A stretch of DNA of 64,000 bases from contig NZ_AP023257.1 in NCBI RefSeq assembly GCF_016756595.1, positions 3,178,001-3,242,000 of the forward strand, written 5' to 3'. The translations under genes and the position numbers were made by a program. Of this stretch, positions 9,141 to 19,876 are shown piece by piece (within the stretch, counting starts at the first letter, position 1; each line of letters opens with the position of its first letter). This DNA is from Mesorhizobium sp. L-2-11 (GTDB lineage Bacteria; Pseudomonadota; Alphaproteobacteria; Rhizobiales; Rhizobiaceae). The notes beneath the pieces are model-generated. The model ran no database searches and had not been told where the DNA came from. It worked only from the letters and a program-made list of their open reading frames with translations.

Positions 9141-10144
9141 GACATGTGATCTTCGGCGGCGACGGTTTCGTCGGCCGCCACCTTGCTTCGAAAATTCTGG
9201 CCGACGGCGAGGAGGTGGTCGTCGCCGACATCGCCAGGAGCGACCTGCCGCATTACCGCTTCGCCCGATTTGTCAGGTGCGACGTCACCGATCCCGTATC
9301 TGTGGCGGCAGTCGGGCTGAAGGCCGATGACATGATCTACAATCTGTCGGCGAAAATGCTGTCGCCGATCCAGGTGCGCGCCAAGCGCCACGAATTCTTC
9401 TTCCCAGTGAATTTTCACGGCACCGAGCACATCATGCAGGCGATGGACAGAGCCGGTGCGCCCAAGCTCGTCCATTACACGACCGACATGATCTACGGCC
9501 ATACGGTTACGCAGCCGATGACCGAGGAGCACCCGGTCGCGCCGCTCGGCGAATATGGCTGGTCGAAGCAGAAGACCGAGGAACTGGCTGCTGAATGGCG
9601 CAAGCGCGGCATGTCGATCTCGCTGTTTCGACCGCGCCTGATCATCGGCCCCGGTCGCCTCGGCATCCTCGAAAAGCTGTTCAAGCTGATCGACTGGAAC
9701 CTTCCGGTGCCGATGATCGGCTCGGGCAAGAACCCGTATCAGTTCATCTCGGTGTTCGACTGCGCCGAGGCGGCGCGCGCCGCCTGGAAGGCCGGCGTGC
9801 CGGATGAGGCCTATAATCTCGGCTCGCTCAACCCGCCGCCGGTCCGGAAACTGCTCGGCGACCTGATCAAGCATGCCGGTTCGAAATCGATCCTGATCCC
9901 GACGCCGGGCTGGGCGGTCAAGCGCACGCTCGACCTGCTCGACCTGTTGAACATGCCGATCATGGATCCGGAGCAGTATCTGATCGCCGACGAGGATTGC
10001 GTGCTCGACGTGTCCAAGGCCGAACGCCAGCTCGGCTGGGTGCCGCAATATCGCGACGAGGACATGCTGATCGCCGCCTACAGCGAATATCGCGCCAAGA
10101 AAGACGGCTATGCCGTCGCCGCCGAACACGTGCCCGCCGAGTGA
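9137..10144 (+). CDS. NAD-dependent epimerase/dehydratase (extended SDR)
   Basis: 335 residues with an N-terminal GGDGFVGRHLASKIL nucleotide-binding motif and the catalytic YGWSKQK (Tyr-x3-Lys) near residue 138. Extended SDRs act on nucleotide sugars or, in some pathways, on polyprenyl-linked sugars. The ATGA overlap with the carrier gene and the close downstream aminotransferase put it in the same operon. It could make a keto-sugar for the aminotransferase or act like DprE2, although DprE2 is a classical rather than an extended SDR. Confidence 0.85.
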   Translation: MRHVIFGGDGFVGRHLASKILADGEEVVVADIARSDLPHYRFARFVRCDVTDPVSVAAVGLKADDMIYNLSAKMLSPIQVRAKRHEFFFPVNFHGTEHIMQAMDRAGAPKLVHYTTDMIYGHTVTQPMTEEHPVAPLGEYGWSKQKTEELAAEWRKRGMSISLFRPRLIIGPGRLGILEKLFKLIDWNLPVPMIGSGKNPYQFISVFDCAEAARAAWKAGVPDEAYNLGSLNPPPVRKLLGDLIKHAGSKSILIPTPGWAVKRTLDLLDLLNMPIMDPEQYLIADEDCVLDVSKAERQLGWVPQYRDEDMLIAAYSEYRAKKDGYAVAAEHVPAE

Positions 10145-10166
10145 AGGCCAGCAGGAGACTCTTGAA

Positions 10167-11626
<1,460 letters not shown>

Positions 11627-11639
<13 letters not shown>

Positions 11640-11671
11640 CCCCAGGTCCGCCAGCCCCAGGTCCGCCGAGC
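11627..11671 (+). repeat. 15-bp tandem repeat, three copies, spanning the aminotransferase stop codon
   Basis: Units CCAGGTCCGCTAGCC, CCAGGTCCGCCAGCC and CCAGGTCCGCCGAGC follow each other directly. The first unit contains the TAG stop of the aminotransferase through its single T variant; the other two have CAG or GAG there. A change in the first unit would extend the protein by reading into the repeat. Confidence 0.85.
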
Positions 11672-11677
11672 GAAACC

Positions 11678-12907
11678 ATGCTGACCAAATCTCCGGCTCC
11701 GACAAACCTGCTCGACCGGCTGACCGAGGGCGGTCTGGCATGGGGCGAGGGCACCTATGCGCGTCTTGCCGCACCGATCGGGGCGGCGACCTTAGCGCTC
11801 TACATCCTGCTGACCGCGGTGATGGCATGGTTCATCCCCGACGCCAATTGGGACATGCTGCCCTACCTCGCGATCGCCGAGGAAGGCAGCTATCGCGATG
11901 TGCAGGCGCTGCACGATTATGCCTATGGCATGGTTAGGGGCGGTGTGTCGGCGGGCGACTACAAGGCACTGATCGATGATGGCGGCGGCTTCCGCAGTCA
12001 TATGGCCGGGAACGCCGCCGATTTCCATTCGCTGCTCGGCATGTACCGGATCAAGTTCCTCTACGCCGAGATTCTTTCGACGATGAGTTCGGTGATGTCG
12101 CCGGTCGAGGCGATGCGCGCGGTCTCGGTGCTGTCAGTGCTGGTGTTCGGTGCGATCGCGCTGCTCTGGCTGCGATCCGAGGGCGCGCTGGCGCTGGCGC
12201 CGGTCGTCGGCGCGGTGCTGATGATGGCCGAATTCGGCGACGCGGCGCGGGCCGCGACGCCGGATCTGCTGTGCTCGGCCCTGTTCCTCGGCGGGCTCTT
12301 TACCTATGTGCGCGGTCGCGAGGTGGCCACCGCAATCCTGCTCTTTCTCGCCTTCATGGCGCGGCCCGACAACATCGTCTTTCTCACCGTCTTCGCGGTG
12401 TTGCTGGTCGCGTTCCGGCAGAAGGCGTGGGGCGCGCTGGCCGGCTTTGCCGCCTCCCTGGTCGCCTATTTCGCCATCTCGCATTGGACGCAGCACCCCG
12501 GCTGGTGGCCGCATCTGTGGTTCTCCTCGATCGAGCAGCACTACAACATGAACGGCTTCGATCCGCCGTTCTCGGCTGTCGCCTATCTTCGGGCTTTTGC
12601 CGTCTCCATGGTCCGCGCCGTCAGCCTGAACAGCTGGGTCGGCACCTCGGTGCTGGCGCTGGCGGGCTGCTATGCGGCAAGCCGCGCCGGCTTCAAGCTC
12701 GACCGCCGCGCCGGCATCCTGTTTGCGGCCCTGGTGCTTGGCGTGCTGGCGAAGTTCACCGTCTTCCCGATCCACGACACCCGCATCTACTTTCCCAATC
12801 TGATCCCGCCGTTCCTGCTGCTCGCCGGCCCCTTCATGGCGCTTTGGGCGAGCATCAAAGGACATCGCGCCGCAGTGTTGGACGTCGTTCCCGTCGATAA
12901 GTCATGA
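11678..12907 (+). CDS. Polytopic membrane protein, probable GT-C-type glycosyltransferase
   Basis: 409 residues with about nine membrane helices. The first extracytoplasmic loop holds IPDANWDMLPY; an Asp in this position is typical of GT-C enzymes that use polyprenyl-phosphate sugars. A later FMARPDN motif resembles the Arg-Pro-Asp motif of such transferases. As last gene of the HAD-UbiA/DprE1-like operon it is the obvious candidate to transfer the finished lipid-linked sugar to an acceptor outside the inner membrane. No close family is recognised, so the enzymatic role is inferred. Confidence 0.7.
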   Translation: MLTKSPAPTNLLDRLTEGGLAWGEGTYARLAAPIGAATLALYILLTAVMAWFIPDANWDMLPYLAIAEEGSYRDVQALHDYAYGMVRGGVSAGDYKALIDDGGGFRSHMAGNAADFHSLLGMYRIKFLYAEILSTMSSVMSPVEAMRAVSVLSVLVFGAIALLWLRSEGALALAPVVGAVLMMAEFGDAARAATPDLLCSALFLGGLFTYVRGREVATAILLFLAFMARPDNIVFLTVFAVLLVAFRQKAWGALAGFAASLVAYFAISHWTQHPGWWPHLWFSSIEQHYNMNGFDPPFSAVAYLRAFAVSMVRAVSLNSWVGTSVLALAGCYAASRAGFKLDRRAGILFAALVLGVLAKFTVFPIHDTRIYFPNLIPPFLLLAGPFMALWASIKGHRAAVLDVVPVDKS

Positions 12908-12970
12908 GTTCCGTCTTCAGTCTGGCGCGCATCATTTTTGCCTGAGGCGGCCGATCCAAAACGAGTTTCT

Positions 12971-13010
12971 GCGCATGATCCCAACGAAAATCGAATGCGA
13001 TTTTTCGGCG
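12971..13010. repeat. Dispersed palindromic repeat (GCGCATGATCC family), copy B
   Basis: GCGCATGATCC edge followed by an imperfect palindrome with core CGAAAATCG-AATG-CGATTTTTCGG. Related to 5712-5750 and 26622-26661. It lies between the glycosyltransferase-like gene and the dimethylglycine-dehydrogenase-like gene. Confidence 0.55.
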
Positions 13011-13142
13011 TTGTGTGCCGGGGTCGCGCCGCACCTGCAGCGTGTCGCAAACAGGCGGTAGCACGACGGCCGTCGCCTGCATATTGTGCGCCGATCAAGC
13101 GGGCGCCTGGCGCCTGCAGCAGCACTTTTGGAGTCGCGGGCA

Positions 13143-15704
13143 ATGGCAGGATTTCCGGAAAAGGCGAAGGTCGTCATCGTCGGGCTGGGCGGTATTGTCG
13201 GCGCATCGGTCGCCCATCACCTGATCGAGCGCGGCTGGGACGACATCGTCGGCATCGACAAGTCAGGCATCCCGACCGATATCGGTTCGACGGCGCACGC
13301 TTCCGACTTCTGCTACACCACCAGCCATGATTTCCTGTCCTGCTGGACGACGCTCTACTCGATCGATTTTTACGAAAAGATGGGCCATTACGCTCGCATC
13401 GGCGGCCTCGAAGTCGCTCGCGTCGGCGACGACGCCCGCATGGCGGAGATCAAGCGCAAGATCGCCTCGGCAAAGGCTTTTGGCACACGCGCGCGCTTGA
13501 TCGAACCGGCTGAGATCAAGGAAAAATTCCCGCTGATCGAAGAAGAGATGGTGCAGGGCGGCCTGTGGGATCCCGATGCCGGGCTCGTCATTCCACGCTC
13601 GCAAACGGTCGCCGGCAAGCTGGTCGACCAGGCGGAAGCCTCCGGCAAGCTCAAGTCGTTCGCGAATACGCCGGCCAGGTCGCTTATCGTCGAGAATGGG
13701 CGCATCAAGGGCGTGGTGACCGATCGCGGCACCATCGAGGCCGACTACGTGATCGTTTGCGCGGGTATCTGGGGGCGGTTGATCGCTGAAATGGTCGGCG
13801 AGGACTTGCCGGTGATGCCGATCGACCATCCGCTCACCTTCTTCGGGCCCTATACCGAGTTCGCCGGCACCGGCAAAGAGATCGGCTGGCCGCTGCTGCG
13901 CGACCAGGGCAATTCGGCTTACATGCGCGACACCGGCGATCCCAAGACCGCCGAAGGCGGGCAGATCGAGTGGGGCTATTACGAAGAGACCAATCCGCGC
14001 CTTTGCCATCCGCGCGACCTTCTGGAGAAGGAACAGGCCCGTCTTTCGCCCTCGCAGCGCGACCTCGACATGGAACAGATCCTGGCGCCGCTCGAGCGCG
14101 CCATGGAACTGACGCCGATCCTGGGCGAACTGGGCTACAATGAGAGCCATTCCTTCAACGGGCTTCTGCAGGTGACGGCAGACGGCGGCCCTTCCATGGG
14201 CGAGAGCCAGAAGGTGCGGGGTCTCTGGTATGCCGTCGCGATCTGGGTCAAGGACGGCCCCGGCATGGGCAAGCTCATCGCCGACTGGATGACGGACGGC
14301 CGGACGTCGATCGACCACCACGCCATTGACTATTCGCGCTTCTATCCGCACCAGACGCAAGAGCAGTTCATCTGGGACCGCTGCACCGAAACGGCGATGA
14401 AGGTCTACAATCCAGCGGTCCATCCGCGCGAGCCCTTCTCCAAGGCTCGCGACGTGCGCCGCTCGCCCTTCTGGGAGCGCGAGAAGGAACTCGGCGGCTA
14501 TTTCATGGAACTCGGCGGCTGGGAGCGCGCCCATGGCTATGCCGCCAACGAGCACCTGCTCGAGAAATACGGCAACCGGGTGCCGGTGCGTGAAAACGAG
14601 TGGGACAACCGCCATTTCTGGCGCGTCTCCAATGCCGAGCATCTCGCCATGAGCGAGGATTGCGGCATCGTCAACCTGTCGCATTTCGCGATGTACGACG
14701 TGGAAGGCCCGGACCATGTCGCGCTGATGGAATGGCTGTGCGCGGCCAGGATCGGCGGCGATACCAACATCGGCAAGGGCATCTACACCCATTTCCTCGA
14801 CGATGAGGGCATGGTGCGCGCCGACCTGACCGTCATCCGCATGGCCGATCGTTGCCGCGTTATCGACGGCGCCGATGCCGGTCCGCGCGACTTCCACTAC
14901 ATGCGGCGGACGGCAGAAGACAAAGGGTTCGATGTCGCCATCACCGACGTGACAGAAAAGTACGTGACCGTCGGCATCTGGGGCCCAAACGCCCGGGCAA
15001 CATTGAGCAAGGTCGTGGAAGACCCCAACGGCCTGACACCGGAAAATTTCCCCTTTGCGGCGATCAAGCCTGTCAGGATCGCTGGCAAGGACGTGACCGC
15101 TTTCCGCATCTCCTATGTCGGCGAGCAGGGCTGGGAACTGCATATGCGATACGAAGACGGCTTGGCCGTATGGGATGCTTTGCGTTCGACCGGCGTGATG
15201 GCCTTTGGCGTCGAGACCTATGCCAACAGCCGCCGCATGGAGAAGAGCCTGCGCCTGCAGAATGCGGATCTTTTGACCGAGTACAATCTGCTGGAGGCCG
15301 ATCTCGCCCGCCCGAAGGTCAAGGAGGCCGATTTCAGCGGCAAGGCAAAGCATCTGGACTATCGCGCCCGCGCGCATCAGCCGGCCATGCTTTGCACGCT
15401 TGTCATGACGGACAATGTCGATTCCAACGGCGTGGCCCGCTATCCCGTCGGCACGATGCCGGTGATCGACCCGCAAACGGGCGAGACGCTGGTCGACGAA
15501 CTCGGCCGCCGATCCTTCACGACTTCGGTCGCCTACGGCCCGACCATCGGCAGGAACATTGCGCTCGCCTATCTGCCGTGGGCGTATTGCCAGGAGGGGC
15601 GCAAGCTGAATGTCGAATATTTCGGCGAGACATACCCGGTCGAAGTGGCCGCCGTCGGCTACAGACCGCTCTATGACCCGGAGAACCTCAATCCACGCAG
15701 CTGA
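13143..15704 (+). CDS. FAD-dependent oxidoreductase with GcvT domain (dimethylglycine/sarcosine dehydrogenase-like)
   Basis: 853 residues. Residues 1-400 form a DAO-type flavoprotein (VVIVGLGGIVGASVAHHL at 10-27; His52 in GSTAHAS is where related enzymes bind FAD covalently). Residues 470-850 form an aminomethyltransferase-like GcvT fold that binds THF and captures formaldehyde as methylene-THF. Substrate is probably an N-methyl amino acid such as dimethylglycine. The start at 13143 has GGAG upstream; an in-frame ATG at 13086 adds 19 unlikely residues. A GTCGCAAA half-site at 13044 matches a palindrome upstream of the GlxA-type regulator. A second, more typical member is at 42191-44776. Confidence 0.87.
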   Translation: MAGFPEKAKVVIVGLGGIVGASVAHHLIERGWDDIVGIDKSGIPTDIGSTAHASDFCYTTSHDFLSCWTTLYSIDFYEKMGHYARIGGLEVARVGDDARMAEIKRKIASAKAFGTRARLIEPAEIKEKFPLIEEEMVQGGLWDPDAGLVIPRSQTVAGKLVDQAEASGKLKSFANTPARSLIVENGRIKGVVTDRGTIEADYVIVCAGIWGRLIAEMVGEDLPVMPIDHPLTFFGPYTEFAGTGKEIGWPLLRDQGNSAYMRDTGDPKTAEGGQIEWGYYEETNPRLCHPRDLLEKEQARLSPSQRDLDMEQILAPLERAMELTPILGELGYNESHSFNGLLQVTADGGPSMGESQKVRGLWYAVAIWVKDGPGMGKLIADWMTDGRTSIDHHAIDYSRFYPHQTQEQFIWDRCTETAMKVYNPAVHPREPFSKARDVRRSPFWEREKELGGYFMELGGWERAHGYAANEHLLEKYGNRVPVRENEWDNRHFWRVSNAEHLAMSEDCGIVNLSHFAMYDVEGPDHVALMEWLCAARIGGDTNIGKGIYTHFLDDEGMVRADLTVIRMADRCRVIDGADAGPRDFHYMRRTAEDKGFDVAITDVTEKYVTVGIWGPNARATLSKVVEDPNGLTPENFPFAAIKPVRIAGKDVTAFRISYVGEQGWELHMRYEDGLAVWDALRSTGVMAFGVETYANSRRMEKSLRLQNADLLTEYNLLEADLARPKVKEADFSGKAKHLDYRARAHQPAMLCTLVMTDNVDSNGVARYPVGTMPVIDPQTGETLVDELGRRSFTTSVAYGPTIGRNIALAYLPWAYCQEGRKLNVEYFGETYPVEVAAVGYRPLYDPENLNPRS

Positions 15705-15758
15705 GCCTCCGAAAATAGAGGGTGAAGGCGGACTCGCAAAAACGTGAACGCAAGGACT

Positions 15759-15850
15759 AAAGCGCGTTGCGTCTGAGGGAACGCTTTAGATTCTCGTTTT
15801 ATGCATGTCGTAACCCAACCCCGCTACGTCTTTTGGGCGACATGCATTAG
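15759..15850. repeat. RIME-like intergenic element with 10-bp inverted repeat
   Basis: Contains ATGCATGTCG (15801-15810) and its exact complement CGACATGCAT (15838-15847), around a CCCAACCCCGCTACG-type core, preceded by AAGCGCGTTGCG. This is the layout of the rhizobial intergenic mosaic element I know from Rhizobiales genomes. A second partial end occurs at 58669-58695. Confidence 0.65.
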
Positions 15851-15904
15851 TCCGGCGCCGGGCTTTTCGCTTTGTGGCGCGACGATTTTCGCTTACCTTG
15901 CGGC

Positions 15905-16753
15905 ATGTCTGCTTTTCCCCGCGCAGGACATCTCCTCTCAGGCGCCGCCGCGCTGGCGCTGATGCTCGTTCAGGCGCCGGAATCCCATGCCGCCGAGCCC
16001 GTCGACATCGCGCTGGTGCTGGCGGTCGACGTTTCGCTGTCGATGTCGCCGGCCGAACTCGAAATTCAGCGTCGCGGCTATGTCGCGGCGCTGACGCACG
16101 AAACCGTGCTGCAGGCCATCGCCGACGGCGCCTATGGCAAGATAGCGGTCACCTATGTCGAATGGGCCGGCACGACCTGGCAGCACGTCATCGTGCCGTG
16201 GACGGTGATCGCCAATCGTGCCGACGCCGAGCGGGTGGTCGAACAGCTCTCCGCCCATGCGCCCAACAGCGCCCGGCGCACTTCGATTTCCGGTGCCTTG
16301 CAATTCGGCGGCGATCTCTTCGCCGAAAGCGGCTTTCAGGGCGTCAAGCGCGTCATCGACATTTCGGGAGACGGCCCCAACAATCAAGGTGCTCCCGTCA
16401 ACATCATCCGTGACGAACTGGTCAGGCAAGGCATCACCATCAACGGCCTGCCGCTGATGACCCGGGGCGGCTTCACCAGCGTCTATGACGTCAATTATCT
16501 TGACCGCTACTATACAGACTGCGTTATCGGTGGGCCCGGCGCATTCATGATCCCGGTCAATGATTGGACGCAGTTTCCCGAAGCGATCCGCCGCAAGCTG
16601 GTGCTCGAGCTTGCCGGGCCTGCCTCACCGCGATGGGCGGCGGAAGAAGCGGCGCAGCCGCCGGTGGTGCTGGCGCAAGACAAGCCGGCCACAGACTGCC
16701 AGGTCGGCGAGAAAATGTGGCGCGACCGAAGCTGGATGTTCGACAGCCGCTAG
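15905..16753 (+). CDS. DUF1194 protein with von Willebrand A-type domain, exported
   Basis: 282 residues. An N-terminal hydrophobic signal segment ends near SHAAEP, followed by a vWA-like domain. The MIDAS-type motif DVSLSMS near residue 40 fits metal-dependent ligand binding. Expected location is periplasmic. DUF1194 proteins are common in rhizobia but have no assigned role. The ATG at 15905 gives a better signal peptide than the one at 15872. It is not clearly in an operon; the convergent regulator gene begins 48 bp beyond its stop. Confidence 0.82.
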   Translation: MSAFPRAGHLLSGAAALALMLVQAPESHAAEPVDIALVLAVDVSLSMSPAELEIQRRGYVAALTHETVLQAIADGAYGKIAVTYVEWAGTTWQHVIVPWTVIANRADAERVVEQLSAHAPNSARRTSISGALQFGGDLFAESGFQGVKRVIDISGDGPNNQGAPVNIIRDELVRQGITINGLPLMTRGGFTSVYDVNYLDRYYTDCVIGGPGAFMIPVNDWTQFPEAIRRKLVLELAGPASPRWAAEEAAQPPVVLAQDKPATDCQVGEKMWRDRSWMFDSR

Positions 16754-16800
16754 ATCTCAAGCGTTCCCGCCAGAGGTACGCGTGCCAGATGTTGCCTTGT

Positions 16801-17823
16801 TTACGCGGCCAGCAGCTGCTTGCGATCGACGCGCTCCTGCTGCGGCGAGCGCGCATAGAGCTCGCGGTAGCATTTGGAGAAATGCGAGGCGGAGACGAAG
16901 CCGCAAGCGACTGCCACTTCGACCACCGGCATCGATGATTGGATGAGCAAGTGCCGGGCCCGGTCGAGGCGGATCTCCAGATAGTAGCGGGCAGGGGATC
17001 GTCCCATCTCGGTGCGGAACAGGCGCTCGATCTGTCGGCGTGATAGGTCGACATGGTCGGCAATCTCGATCAACGACAGTGGCTCGGAAAGATTTGCTTC
17101 CATCAATTCGATGATGGTCAGCACCTTGGAGTTCTGCACGCCAAGGCGCGCGCGCAGCGGCAGGCGCTGGCGATCGGTCGGGCTGCGCACGCGGTCAGTC
17201 AAGACCTGCTCGCAGACCCGGTTAACGAGATTGTCGTCGAAATCGTCGCCGATCAGCTTCAGCATCATATCGAGCGCCGCGGTGCCGCCGGCGCAGGTGT
17301 AGATGTTCTGGTCGATCTCGAAGAGGTCGGCAAAGACGTTGGCCTTCGGGAACGCTTCGGAAAAGCCCGGCAGGTTCTCCCAATGAATGGCGCAGCGCTT
17401 GTTGGACAACAGGCCGGCGGCGGCCAGTATGTGCGCCCCGGTGCACAGGCCGCCGATAGCGACGCCGCGATTGTATTCCTCGCGCAGCCAGGCGAAAGCC
17501 GATCTGTTGTGGTAGCGCTCGACATTGATGCCGCTGCAGACGACCGCCATGTTCGGCCGTTCGGGGCCGGACATCTTCTTGCGTTCGTCCTCCAGCGAGG
17601 TGTCGACGGCGCATTCGACGCCGTTCGAGGCGCGCACCGGCTTGCCGTCGATGCTGGCGAGCCGCCAGCGGTAGGCCTCGTAGCCGAGCATCCGATTGGC
17701 CGATCGCAACGGATCGAGCGCCGTTGCAAAGGCGATCATGGTGAAATCGGGGACCAGGAAGAATACAAACGATCGCCTGATCGATTGATTTACGACGTTC
17801 ACAGAGTAGCCCTCACGCTGCAA
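16801..17823 (-). CDS. GlxA-family transcriptional regulator (GATase1-like plus AraC HTH), GbdR type
   Basis: 340 residues: a DJ-1/PfpI-like ligand domain (about 18-190, with GGLCTGAHILAAAGLL at the nucleophile elbow) and a C-terminal AraC double HTH (about 235-330; IADHVDLSRRQIERLF). Pseudomonas GbdR, which senses glycine betaine and dimethylglycine, has this architecture, so a role in controlling the nearby betaine genes is likely but unproven. A perfect inverted repeat, ATTTGCGAC-N4-GTCGCAAAT, lies about 90 bp upstream of its start and may be its own operator. Paralogues such as ArgR or CdhR types cannot be excluded. Confidence 0.85.
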   Translation of the reverse strand: MQREGYSVNVVNQSIRRSFVFFLVPDFTMIAFATALDPLRSANRMLGYEAYRWRLASIDGKPVRASNGVECAVDTSLEDERKKMSGPERPNMAVVCSGINVERYHNRSAFAWLREEYNRGVAIGGLCTGAHILAAAGLLSNKRCAIHWENLPGFSEAFPKANVFADLFEIDQNIYTCAGGTAALDMMLKLIGDDFDDNLVNRVCEQVLTDRVRSPTDRQRLPLRARLGVQNSKVLTIIELMEANLSEPLSLIEIADHVDLSRRQIERLFRTEMGRSPARYYLEIRLDRARHLLIQSSMPVVEVAVACGFVSASHFSKCYRELYARSPQQERVDRKQLLAA

Positions 17824-17909
17824 TGGCGCGAACAGGATGTCGCGATCAGCATAGCGACATCAGGAAATACCTTACCTGTCAATCGGCTAGGCGGCAACGG
17901 AAAGACTTT

Positions 17910-17931
17910 ATTTGCGACATGGGTCGCAAAT
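17910..17931. promoter_or_regulatory. Perfect inverted repeat upstream of the GlxA-type regulator, candidate operator
   Basis: ATTTGCGAC (17910-17918) and GTCGCAAAT (17923-17931) with a 4-bp spacer. Half-sites of the same sequence occur at 13044-13051 (before the first dimethylglycine-dehydrogenase-like gene) and at 31171-31178 and 31227-31234 (between the corrinoid protein and MttB genes). Regulator assignment is inference. Confidence 0.5.
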
Positions 17932-18084
17932 GGGCAATCGTATGCGGTGACGGGCCCAAAATGCTGCCGGATTGAGCGTATGCCGCATGGGGTCGAGGCA
18001 TGACCAAGCACGCCGCCTCGGCTAACCGAAGCGGCGCTGTGATCGACTTCGAAGCAGCAACGAGCGCTGCTTGCGAGCTTGTGA

Positions 18085-18219
18085 TCAGGCGACGAAGCCG
18101 AGGCGCGCGGCGGCCACGGCGCCGGTCTGGCCAGGCATGGTTTTGGCAAGGCGCTGGCGCTCGAGCGCGGTTGTCAGGTTCATTTCACGGCGGAAAAAAA
18201 GGCGGGCAAAAAGCTTCAT
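18085..18219 (-). CDS. Possible 44-residue basic small protein
   Basis: An open frame of 44 codons starting MKLFARLFFRREMNLTTAL. Four ATG codons are clustered at the start (18231, 18225, 18222, 18219); GGAG six bases before the last one favours 18219. The product is Arg-rich and amphipathic. It lies upstream of the GlxA-type regulator in the same orientation. I recognise no family. GC3 is high, as in real genes here, but the short length limits confidence. Confidence 0.4.
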   Translation of the reverse strand: MKLFARLFFRREMNLTTALERQRLAKTMPGQTGAVAAARLGFVA

Positions 18220-18492
18220 CATCATCTCCATTCGGTTGCTCAGACGGGTCGCCTTCGCGTGATGGAGTGGGGCAGCTCGTTGGCTGGCGCTGATATAGGC
18301 TTACGCGCGGGGAAACTAAATCGCAAAAGCGAACCACTTGATAGGAAAAGCGACACGGAATGCGACAAATTTGGGCATTCTGCCCAGTATTTATCATAAC
18401 TTACAAGGCGTTAGTTCGAAATTTGAGCTGCCATGCAGTCTGTTCATATGCGTCATGCAGCGGCGACATGGCTCCAAAAACCGTTTGATCGC
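18220..18492. other. Intergenic stretch without a supported gene
   Basis: About 270 bp of lower-GC sequence between the small ORF and the DUF1127 terminator. It contains a TCGCAAAA half-site (18321-18328) and TGCGACAAAT near 18361, like those near the GlxA-type regulator. The only longer open frame (minus strand, 18185-18397) looks like low-complexity noise. No RNA structure was recognised. Confidence 0.4.
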
Positions 18493-18535
18493 AAATAAAA
18501 AAGGCCTGCCGGACATGATCTGCGCGGCAGGCCTT
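18493..18535 (-). terminator. Intrinsic terminator of the DUF1127 gene
   Basis: A perfect 11-bp stem (AAGGCCTGCCG pairing with CGGCAGGCCTT) with a 13-nt loop. On the minus strand it is followed by TTTTTTATTTG. It begins about 20 bp after the stop of the small DUF1127 gene and is the clearest intrinsic terminator in this area. Confidence 0.85.
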
Positions 18536-18555
18536 CAGCTTTGAATACACACGAT

Positions 18556-18744
18556 CTATTTTGCTCCGCCAGCCCAGGATCCAACGCCGTGGCGAGTGCC
18601 GGTCTTGGTGTCGGCGGCATCAGGCCAGCCGATATCCTTCTGCAGTTCGATCGGCAGGGAGCGGATGGCGCGTTCGGTCTGGTAGCGGGCGCGAGCCGCG
18701 CTGAATTCGGTCGCGATGCGGCCGATGGATGACAGGATAGACAT
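18556..18744 (-). CDS. DUF1127 small protein (copy 1)
   Basis: 62 residues. The DUF1127 core is RAIRSLPIELQKDIGWPD, the Arg-rich helix ending in the conserved 'DIG' turn. These tiny proteins are abundant in Alphaproteobacteria; some influence phosphate, carbon or stress responses, apparently through RNA or protein binding. A strong GGAG ribosome site and a clean terminator show an independent transcript. A paralogue with the same LQKDIGWP-like ending is at 21109-21294. Confidence 0.85.
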   Translation of the reverse strand: MSILSSIGRIATEFSAARARYQTERAIRSLPIELQKDIGWPDAADTKTGTRHGVGSWAGGAK

Positions 18745-18974
18745 TTTCTTTCTCCTTTGCGTTGGTCAGGAACTTGCCGATGCTCGGCGTACGAAGCGCT
18801 ACTTCAGCTCTGTTTCAGCTCCATTTCGTGTCGATTGCAGATCGATGTCGGGGTCGTTTCAAAGCCGTTTTCGACACGTCTGCCTTCGATGGAGTTGACT
18901 ATCCCACCAAAGTGATGTTCAATCAAACGAAATGGAATGATGGTTTGCATCAGAAAATTTGAAGGTTGATCCCG

Positions 18975-19874
18975 ATGAACGCCCCACTCAATCATCCGTT
19001 ACCGCTGCTCGATCTAGATGTTTTGCGCACCTTCGTGGCGATCGCCGAAACCGGCAGTTTCACCACCGCGGCCAATGCCGTCTTCCGCACACCGTCGGCT
19101 GTTTCCATGCAGATCAAGAAGCTTGAGGACATTCTCGGCCGCTCGGTGTTTGCGCGCGACGCCCGCTCGGTGACGCTGACCACGGATGGCGAGATGCTGC
19201 TCGGCTATGCCCGCCGGCTGTTGTCGATCAACCGCGAGGTGGTGTCGAAGTTCATCATCCCCGACATTGTCGGGGTGGTGCGGCTCGGCTCGCCCGACGA
19301 CTATGGCGAGCGCGTGCTGCCGCATGTACTGAAGCGTTTTGCGCAGTCGCATCCTTCGATCGCCGTCGATGTAACTATCGACCAGAGCATCAATCTGCGT
19401 CGGCGCATGGACGACCGGGCGCTCGACATCACGCTTCTCACCAATTCCTACAAGACCAGCGCGCTCGGCGCCGAAGTGCTGCTCACCGAACCGATCGTCT
19501 GGGCCGGCGCCAAGGGCGGCTGCGCGCATTTGCGCGAACCGCTGCCGGTGTCATTGTGGGAAGAGGGTTGTGCCTGGCGGGCCGGGGCGCTCGAGGCGCT
19601 CGGGCGTGAGGGCCGCAACTACCGCGTAGCCTACATGAGCGCGCACACCGCCGGCCAGCGCGCCGCAATCATGTCCGACCTCGCGGTGGCGCCGCTGCCG
19701 AAATCATTCCTCGGCAGCGACATGGTCGAGCTTTGCCCGAAGGACGGCATGCCTGACATCGGCACCTACAGTCTGGCCATGATCGTGGCGCCGGACGCCA
19801 GCGCGCCGGTGAAAGCCGTCGCCGACCACATCCGCGCGACCTTCGAAGTGTTTAGAGAAACCGGAAAGTTTTGA
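18975..19874 (+). CDS. LysR-family transcriptional regulator
   Basis: 299 residues. The N-terminal winged HTH is textbook LysR (LRTFVAIAETGSFTTAANAV at about 17-36, then QIKKLEDILG), followed by a substrate-binding-like effector domain. Start at ATG 18975 with GAAGG nine bases upstream; a TTG at 18966 is less likely. The overall type is the conserved rhizobial LysR group that includes LsrB-like regulators, an assignment I cannot confirm here. It converges on the esterase gene, whose stop is 3 bp away on the opposite strand. Confidence 0.9.
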   Translation: MNAPLNHPLPLLDLDVLRTFVAIAETGSFTTAANAVFRTPSAVSMQIKKLEDILGRSVFARDARSVTLTTDGEMLLGYARRLLSINREVVSKFIIPDIVGVVRLGSPDDYGERVLPHVLKRFAQSHPSIAVDVTIDQSINLRRRMDDRALDITLLTNSYKTSALGAEVLLTEPIVWAGAKGGCAHLREPLPVSLWEEGCAWRAGALEALGREGRNYRVAYMSAHTAGQRAAIMSDLAVAPLPKSFLGSDMVELCPKDGMPDIGTYSLAMIVAPDASAPVKAVADHIRATFEVFRETGKF

Positions 19875-19876
19875 TT

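Noticed and set aside
13263..15476. A 737-codon antisense frame within the first dimethylglycine-dehydrogenase-like gene
   Set aside because: Shadow of the real gene; composition is typical of the complement of GC3-rich codons and no family motif is seen.
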